Origin: Euclidia mi
Taxonomy: Eukaryota; Arthropoda; Insecta; Lepidoptera; Erebidae
Direction: 5' to 3'
NCBI GenBank assembly: GCA_944739405.2
Contig: OX123182.2
Span: forward strand, 60,763,183-60,827,182
Length of the DNA stretch: 64,000 nucleotides
Part shown: in pieces, positions 57,259 to 64,000 of the stretch
How positions within the stretch are numbered: position 1 is the stretch's first letter
How the letters are laid out: each line of letters begins with the position of its first letter
Notes under the pieces: model-generated
What the model was told of the DNA's origin: nothing
What the model saw: only the letters and a program-made list of their open reading frames with translations
Database searches by the model: none
Position numbers and translations under genes: made by a program

Positions 57259-57909
57259 GGTTACAGCGCTATACTCGGTCTGAATTTACTGTTTCTTTCT
57301 TTAACGTAATGTTTTTAATCCTTTTTCTCTGTTCTATTCAAATCATTGAACATTTCTTCATGCTAAAAATACGAAGCGAGTCTTAAAATCGTTAACGCGG
57401 AACGAAAAAATAATGTCAAATGCCACTCTTTGTTTCGCGCGCTCCGTGATTACGTGCTAATTGTTTGCGTGTTATTAAATATTTTTATACTATGATACAT
57501 GTTTTTTTTTTATTTAATTCGGTGTAGATAGAATCCCTCTACAGTAAAAACTCATAAAATATGTATGTCATCGATTTACTTTTTAAAATAATCCTGTTTA
57601 AAATACACAAAGTGTTTTTTTCAACGATAGTCAATGTTCGCTGCTAAGTGTAATAAATAAGAAACTAAATATCAACAAAGAATTCATACGACTTGAACGA
57701 GTCTTACACATGGTTGAAGAAAAACATCACTTCAACTTACTCATGTTACCGGCTTATCAACAATAAATGTTTATGTTAGTGCGCCCATCTGCCGAGCGAC
57801 GGCGCGACATTTTGTTTAGAACGTGAGCGGTCGAGTGAATTCGGCGAATTGGCGCTAGCGGTCAAGCGGATACGACTGCATCGGTGGATTAATAGCGTTA
57901 TGCACTTAA

Positions 57910-58877
57910 CCCCAGAATACTAATCATCGCCTGAGAGGCCGCCTCCGGTTGATTTTTTAAGAATATTTTTAACTTAAGTCTATGTATCGCGGCGTGTATT
58001 CGTGCCAATATAGTGCACCCCGCGACACGGTGGAGAGTGGTCATGGGTTCAGCGGGGAATACTCGGCTATCGAGTTATTGACCTCACGTTCGCCTGGGAG
58101 GCGATCATTAGTATTAACGGTAAGTTTTTACCAATTTCGTTTTTAAGTTTTTTGCAATTATCTCTTTATTTATTTGTAACAATAAGTTTGATTTTACTGA
58201 GAATTGATCATTTAGTTTCATAGATGAATCTCGACTAGAACCAGATAACAAACTATTTGGAAAACGAAGATTCGGACAGTGAAACTGAAGATAACGTTGA
58301 GGATTACGATTCAGACGACAGTGTGGCTGATCCTACTCTCTTACCCTCGTGCCAGCTTGAAGATGATATCCAAAATATTTCTGGAACATCTCAAATATAA
58401 GCAAGCACAAGCACCGAGTTAGAAGCTGCTCTTCAAAACCAATCTCGATCTCCAAACTGCTGTAATTGTGATAGAAAAATATAGGCTGATTTTAATTTAA
58501 TCTCAAGCCAAATATCTTACAATAAGAATGGTATTTTTACTTTCATGTGATATAAGATAACACTTTAACAAAACTTAATTCAGATAATAAATTAGAAGCT
58601 ATATGTGTCTTTTTATTTTTTATTATTACTTTTCAAAAGACTGTTCAAACAAGGGTAATGTTGGATTTAAGATTGATTTTAAGAGTGAAATTATAATTTT
58701 AAGGAAAATGTGCCATTAAATTAACAAGTTAAAGAAACAAGTTTTTCTTCATTATTTCTTACATTTAATACATATTTTAATAGAAAAATCTTTCAAAAAT
58801 CTTGTATCATTTATGAAGTAGCCTCCCGAGCGATCATTAGTATTAACTAGTAAAAAAATAAGATTAGTACTCTAGGG
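57910..58877 (+). mobile_element. piggyBac-like element, internally deleted, 968 bp
   Basis: Ends CCCCAGAATACTAATC and the inverse ...GTACTCTAGGG, with perfect TTAA on both sides (57906-57909 and 58878-58881). A leader is followed by a donor-like site (GT at 58120-58121), an intron-sized gap and a small ORF. It shares all parts with the 24246-26419 copy in the opposite orientation. Confidence 0.82.
58224..58484 (+). pseudogene. Short acidic ORF of piggyBac-like element, second copy
   Basis: The ATG at 58224 follows an acceptor-like 'ttagtttcatag', suggesting a leader intron of about 100 nt. The frame gives MNLD, an in-frame TAG at codon 5, then 'ENEDSDSETEDNVEDYDSD', a TAA in the middle, and 'PNCCNCDRKI' before the stop at 58482-58484. 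It is the same layout as the reverse-strand copy at 24698-24968 but with different lesions, so both derive from one master encoding a product of about 90 residues. Confidence 0.5.
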
Positions 58878-58884
58878 TTAAACC

Positions 58885-59786
58885 TTCCTCAGTTTGAAAG
58901 ATTTTCAGTTTATCGCGTTCATATAGACAAACAGGAAGAAAAGGTGACTTCATTTCATAATATGTATAGATTTAATTTGTCACTCGGGGTGATGGCAAAC
59001 ATAAATAAATTTAAGGATTTGGAAAATTTATTTTAGGTAAGCTAATATAAAGTAGATACTACTACTACGTTCTTAAAACACGCATATAACTTACAGCATT
59101 AAGTAACTTTAAAATAATTACAATTAAATTTTACTTTACCTCCTCAATACCCTTTGCAAAACCACACGCTTTTGTTCTTATATACGACACGTACTCATCC
59201 CTTTGTAATTTACTTAGTTCATCCTATATTTCAATAACTTAAATAATTGCTACGATCCTATAATAAAACAATCAACTGAAATGATGCTGGCGTACACGGA
59301 AAGTCCTTTTGTCTGTTGGGAGCCCAACTTGTGTGAATGACTTGTGTTGATTGATGTTCCATGTTGTGACTTTTTCTCATTACACTGGCACAATCTGATC
59401 GATGTCGAGAGAGCCACAAAGCAAACGTTGTCTGGCTAAATGGAGTTAACCGTTATTTGCGAATGAATTTACGATGTGTTTTTGAGATGTATGTTTTATG
59501 AACAGCTGGTTGGCGTTTAGTGATGAACATAAAACTATAGTCTTCTATTTAATTATTTTATGCCCGATAGCTTTTATGGTATTTATTTTAATATCCTAAG
59601 CAATTTCTCGTCATTTTATACAACAATGTCTCAGAAATTTATTTAATTGGTGATAATCGAATTTAAGGTAAAAATAAATACCTAAGTTTTCCAACCTTCG
59701 ACCGGCTTACAACAGTTGTGGTCACGGAGGGACTGATGTTAACTTAAGCTTAACACGCGTTTAATAAAATCGTATATTGTCCATAA
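58885..59786. other. Unannotated stretch
   Basis: A 'tttatcgcgttcatatagac' repeat fragment lies near 58910-58960. Otherwise nothing. Confidence 0.4.
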
Positions 59787-60094
59787 GGCGGTGATAGCTG
59801 AGTGGAGAGACCGACAGACTGCTACGCAGAGGGTCTTGGGTTCGAATTCACGGCACGCACCAATGTCTTTTCGGAGTTGAGTGCGTATTACATTGTTATT
59901 ATCACTTGCTAAACGGTGAAGGAAAACATCGTGAGGAAACCTGAATGTCTGAGAGTTCTCCATAATGTTTTCGAAAGACATGTGAAGTCTGCCAACCCGC
60001 AATTGGCCAGCGTGGTGGACTATGAGAAGGGTACTTCTCAAAGTGGGAAGAGGCTCGTGCCGGGCAGTGGGACAGTATAAAGGGCTGATGATGA
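59787..60094 (+). repeat. tRNA-derived SINE, head T2 with tail type A
   Basis: 'ggcggtgatagctgagtgg' (box A), 'gggttcgaattc' (box B), 'catcgtgaggaaacctga', ending 'aaagggctgatgatga'. The second tail-A copy. Confidence 0.78.
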
Positions 60095-62954
60095 TTGTCC
60101 ATAAATCGCGAAATTGTGAAATCGATCGATTTCTCCGAAGTCTAATGATAGTTTCAATGAATATGAATTTTCTAACAAACAAAGTATCGTAATTTTTTTT
60201 TGCTAAAGCTTAATTTCACTGAGTGGACATGAAAGCTTATTACATTTGTGTTTAAGATAATTGCCTTATGGTTTATTACCCACCAATCAAATGAATTACA
60301 GTCAAAGAAAATGCGCTTTTACCCATGAATTAACAATATTCATTAAAATTCAAAGGAGGTAATAACAAAAAGTGGGTTTTACGCTCGAATTTAAGGGTTA
60401 ATGCTCTCGACACTAATTGGCAATCGGTGTGACGTACGGACGAGAAAGGTGCTCAATAATTAATACATCCACACAAAAATGTATTGGAAATTAACAAACC
60501 CAATTAACTTTTTGTAATAACGTGTCGATTTATCATTCAATTTATTGACGCTGAATGCTCAATAATAATACATTTATTCATTTCGATGCATCGATAGCCG
60601 TGTTGGAATGTAATTAATTTTTTTTATGCTGATCTATCCTGGCGTCGTAAATTCTTATTCAAAATACGATTCCCTCCTACTAGATTTATTGTGAGTTGAA
60701 AATAAAGTAGCAACGTTTTTATGTGGAAATTATTAGCATAATCCCATGGAATACACAAACTAACATTAATGTATAATAAACGCAAGCGCTGTAACTTAAG
60801 TTACGTTTTATACGATGAATATTTTGGCAAACAGACAGCGAAGAATTATGACAATGAGTTTTCATCACAGCGTCTTTTGTTATCCTGATTGTCTGTTTAT
60901 GTAAATGACCGCATCTAAAGCGAGAACATTGGCGAACGTTACAGAATTGAAACCAACGGGAGCATTGAAGGACAAAATAAAATTACAATGACCGTCTCTA
61001 ATTACTTGTTTCAGGGTTGGTTCATTTATATTGTTGTGTGACACCGCAGTGTTCTGCGAAAAAATTGCTACCGCTACTCCATATGTTAAATGTTCGATTC
61101 AATATTTCCCTTATTGTTGCAACAACATGGCTGTCAGTGGTTTTTGTATGAATAATCTGTCATCTATCCTTATGAAAAAGAAACAGGTGTGAATTTACAA
61201 TACGTCATTTATGTATGCTTGACATTACGAATGGATTAACTGTAACTCTGTGATTAATGACATTTTGTGGGTTTTGTCATCAATAAGCTGTTTTTAAAAT
61301 GAGCAACTGAAGCAAGAATTGTAAGTTCACTTTAAAACAATTACTTTTATCAGCGTCTATTTTTTTAACACGGTTAGTTAAACGAGTAATATAATTTATA
61401 CTAACGTAGAAGTAACTCTTAAAATAAATGATCAAAGGAAGTAAAATTATTTAATTTTATTGTTATTTAGGTATGTATTTCCAATATAACAGTCAAAACG
61501 TGATTTTAAATTTCCCATAACATTCACTTGTGTACTTTTTGCTTAAGAACAACCCTCAAAGAAACAGCAGTCGTAGTGTCCCACTCACTTATTTAAGCTT
61601 AAACCGAATTTGGGCTGCAATCCTTAAGTCTTATACATTTTTTGCAGTATTAGGTGAGCCGGGTCTTTGAATATTTTACAAAGTAAAGTTGATTTGGTGC
61701 CGCGTGCGGTTGAAGTCTGCGAACTTTAATTTCCTGTGGAGAAACTCCGCCAGTGAGATTTTCCTTTACATCCCCTTGATTCACCGCGCTTGATTCAGTA
61801 CGTGATATTTTAGACGCTAAATACATGTGCGTCCGTTGTCGAGTTCCACATGAAATTACGTTCGTGTAATATTCCTGCGTTTGATGCGCCGTGGTTTTAG
61901 CTATGTTCTTTTAGTCAATCAGGGTTTAATCAAGTGTCAGATAATAAGTTAGCTTTAAGGATAAAAAATATTCCTCCCCAACTATTTTTGGCACCCAAAA
62001 ACTTTAAGTAAATTTAAATGTCAATTTTTATATATTGCTTTAATTTATATTCGTTTTCATTATCTTTTGTCAAATCTTTATCCGACTACGAAAGATAGGT
62101 TATGCGTTTTGATTGTATGTATGCCTGAGTTTTCTTCAATAAGCCTTAGGTTCAAGTGTAGTTCACTTATTGACTAGACGAAGTGGATTACAATAACGCT
62201 GTAGTCGGCAGATACATCAGACGTCTACGGGCAGCGATGGCGGTCGCGACGTGTGAAAATATATAATATTAGACTTCACCTGCGGCTCCTAGCGCGTAAA
62301 TTATATGTTTCAACTTTTCTCTAGAATCACAGAATTTACATATTTGTCAACGCTGTACAAAAATCCGTTCGGTAGTTTCTAAGTTTATCGCATTCATACA
62401 GACCGACAGGAAAAAAATGGGTACCTCATATTATTATAAGTATGATGCCGGATTCGATCGTAGGTTACGTCCACAGACGTGAAATGAATGGAGATTGTTG
62501 CCATTTGCCGTGCCTAAGTGATATGTTGTTGCATGGCGGAGGGGTGTTATAATGAAAACTTAGCATTTTATATTTAATCAGGTAAATCATAAAAAGAAAT
62601 AAACTTTTTTTCAGTTGGAGACACTAGGTACTCGTCGAATAGTATATTCGCCTGCAACCTTTTCTAAAATTATGTTTGGTATGTTTGAATTGTATAATGT
62701 TTAGGAGTCAAAAGGGATAAATAAATACTTTATAAAGCATCTTAGGTTTACAGTTCATGTGACTTAGATTCAAAATATATAGTTTATATTATTAGGGTGC
62801 ATATAATTGTTACACTGGCAATAGTAAAACTAACAGACTACTCAAATAAAATCATTGAAACGTAGAATTATCAATCATCACAGCTAGCCGAGCGTTTGTA
62901 ATTAAGTTGAGGTGTTGTTATTCTACTCTGATAGATATAATTACATACATATTC
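60095..62954. other. Long AT-rich interval, no gene recognised
   Basis: A fragment of a common repeat ('aaatccgttcggtagtttct') lies near 62240-62430. No coding signal. Confidence 0.45.
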
Positions 62955-63205
62955 AGCTGCCTCAATGGTCTAGTGGCATAAATGTGCGCGTGGGATTGGG
63001 AGGTCTCGGGTTCGATTCCCGGGTCGGGCAAAGTGTTATTGGGTTTTTCCGTAAGGAAACTCTCAGTAGCAGCATGGAGTCTGGTAATGTGCCCTAGTAG
63101 GGCAATAGGCTCGCCCCCTATTACGTGGGACCTAAAAATCCATGGCGAAATGTGGGTGTAATATTACACCTCTGCCTACCCCTTCGGGCATACAGGCGTG
63201 AGTCT
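62955..63205 (+). repeat. SINE family T1, full length
   Basis: The head begins 'gctgcctcaatggtctagtg' (box A) with 'gggttcgattcccgg' (box B). The body reaches 'ccccttcgggcatacaggcg'. It matches the reverse-strand copy at 50193-50441. The head could trigger a tRNA prediction but belongs to the SINE. Confidence 0.82.
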
Positions 63206-63840
63206 ATATAAAATATTCAGCTATAGGTACGTAAGTTCGGCAATAATTGAAATATTTTTCCTGCGTTAAAATTTTCATAGATTTTTTCATTTATAGACGT
63301 CGCCAACGGTTTAGCCCGCGTCAATTATACACATAAACCTTCCACTTGAATCATACTATCTATAAAAAGAACCGCATTAAAATCCGTTGCCTAGTTTTTA
63401 AGATTTATGCATACATAGGGACAGACAGACAGAAGACAGACTTTGTTTTATACTATGTAGTGATAAAACTTTATGCAGTATATTATTATCTTGAATGTTA
63501 AGTTAATTACAGTTTATGATTGTTCAGTTCTAGTATTACTAGACTTTGCCTGCAACTCTGCCCACGTGGTAGACGGTTAACACGGTTAAAAGTAACCTGT
63601 GTCTGGAGAGTAAAATAAAAATGTCTCTGTCCAGCATCCTATATCTTCATGCTTGAATATATTATATTATCGCTCTGTTTCAGCGTGCAAGAAGGACAAA
63701 CAAACGTACCCCCCAATTAATAAAATTGGAATGAATTTAATACCAGTCATTTTTAATCGCTATATTTTACTTAAAGCTCAATCAAATTGATTGATAGGAA
63801 ATCTGCAAATATATTAATTGGTATGTATTGTCAATAAACG
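63206..63840. other. Unannotated stretch with common repeat fragment
   Basis: Near 63280-63470 is a repeat piece ending 'tttgttttatactatgtag', a motif frequent in lepidopteran DNA. Nothing else recognised. Confidence 0.4.
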
Positions 63841-63926
63841 ATCATCATCATCCCAGCGTTATCCCAGTTTCAATCTGGGATCCGCTTACTAGTCTAACCG
63901 GATTTGGCTGAATATTAGCTTTTTAT
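63841..63926 (-). repeat. SINE T2, tail-B 3' fragment
   Basis: Reverse-strand 'aaactgggataacgctggg' and the 'atgatgatgat' tail match the 3' end of the 23617-23980 copy. Confidence 0.65.
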
Positions 63927-64000
63927 AAACGATATTGTTTTCAATATAATATCAGTATAACGTCCATTTACGCTGAATGGATTTTCGTCGTTATGAAATG

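Overview
This is AT-rich animal DNA dominated by transposable elements and their relics. I found no host protein gene that I would defend. The mix points to an insect, most likely a moth or butterfly. It includes several tRNA-derived SINE families, RTE, CR1-like, R1-like and I-like LINEs, a BEL/Pao LTR element, piggyBac and PIF/Harbinger DNA elements, and many short repeats of the kind widespread in Lepidoptera. The assignment rests on recognising these families and not on a marker gene.

Layout. 1-9.8 kb: SINE pieces, a dispersed repeat with inverted ends, and a tandem array of about 130-bp units at 8.3-9.3 kb. 9.8-13.05 kb: a nearly full-length but broken RTE-type LINE. 13.1-21.4 kb: three copies of a short GC-rich retroelement (SIDE; a fourth lies at 46 kb), one inserted inside another repeat. 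22-26.4 kb: two SINEs and an internally deleted piggyBac element that contains a second, TIR-bounded element. 27.17-32.95 kb: a three-level nest, with a PIF/Harbinger-like element holding a CR1-like LINE that holds a 5'-truncated R1-like LINE. 33.78-40.46 kb: a complete, young BEL/Pao retrotransposon (5-bp target duplication, LTRs differing at 3 of 220 positions) with two in-frame stops. 41.5-46.3 kb: a LINE fragment, an LTR-like island and a SIDE tail. 49.9-55.3 kb: a second CR1-like copy invaded by an I-like LINE (RT plus RNase H) and by a SINE. 55.7-58.9 kb: a CpG-rich repeat and a second short piggyBac copy with TTAA on both sides. 59-64 kb: SINEs in unremarkable DNA.

The most interesting observation is the SIDE family. 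The first ~90 nt of each 5'-complete copy folds by hand into the nested double pseudoknot of an HDV-like self-cleaving ribozyme (P1, P2, P3, P4 and a C-U-A-A catalytic segment). One P1 pair changes in compensation between copies, and the predicted cleavage site coincides with the element's 5' end next to its target duplication. Its 3' end shares two hairpins, again with compensatory changes, with the 3' UTR of the R1-like LINE in the nest. I therefore infer a non-autonomous element with a ribozyme at its head and an R1-type tail, moved in trans by an R1-clade LINE.
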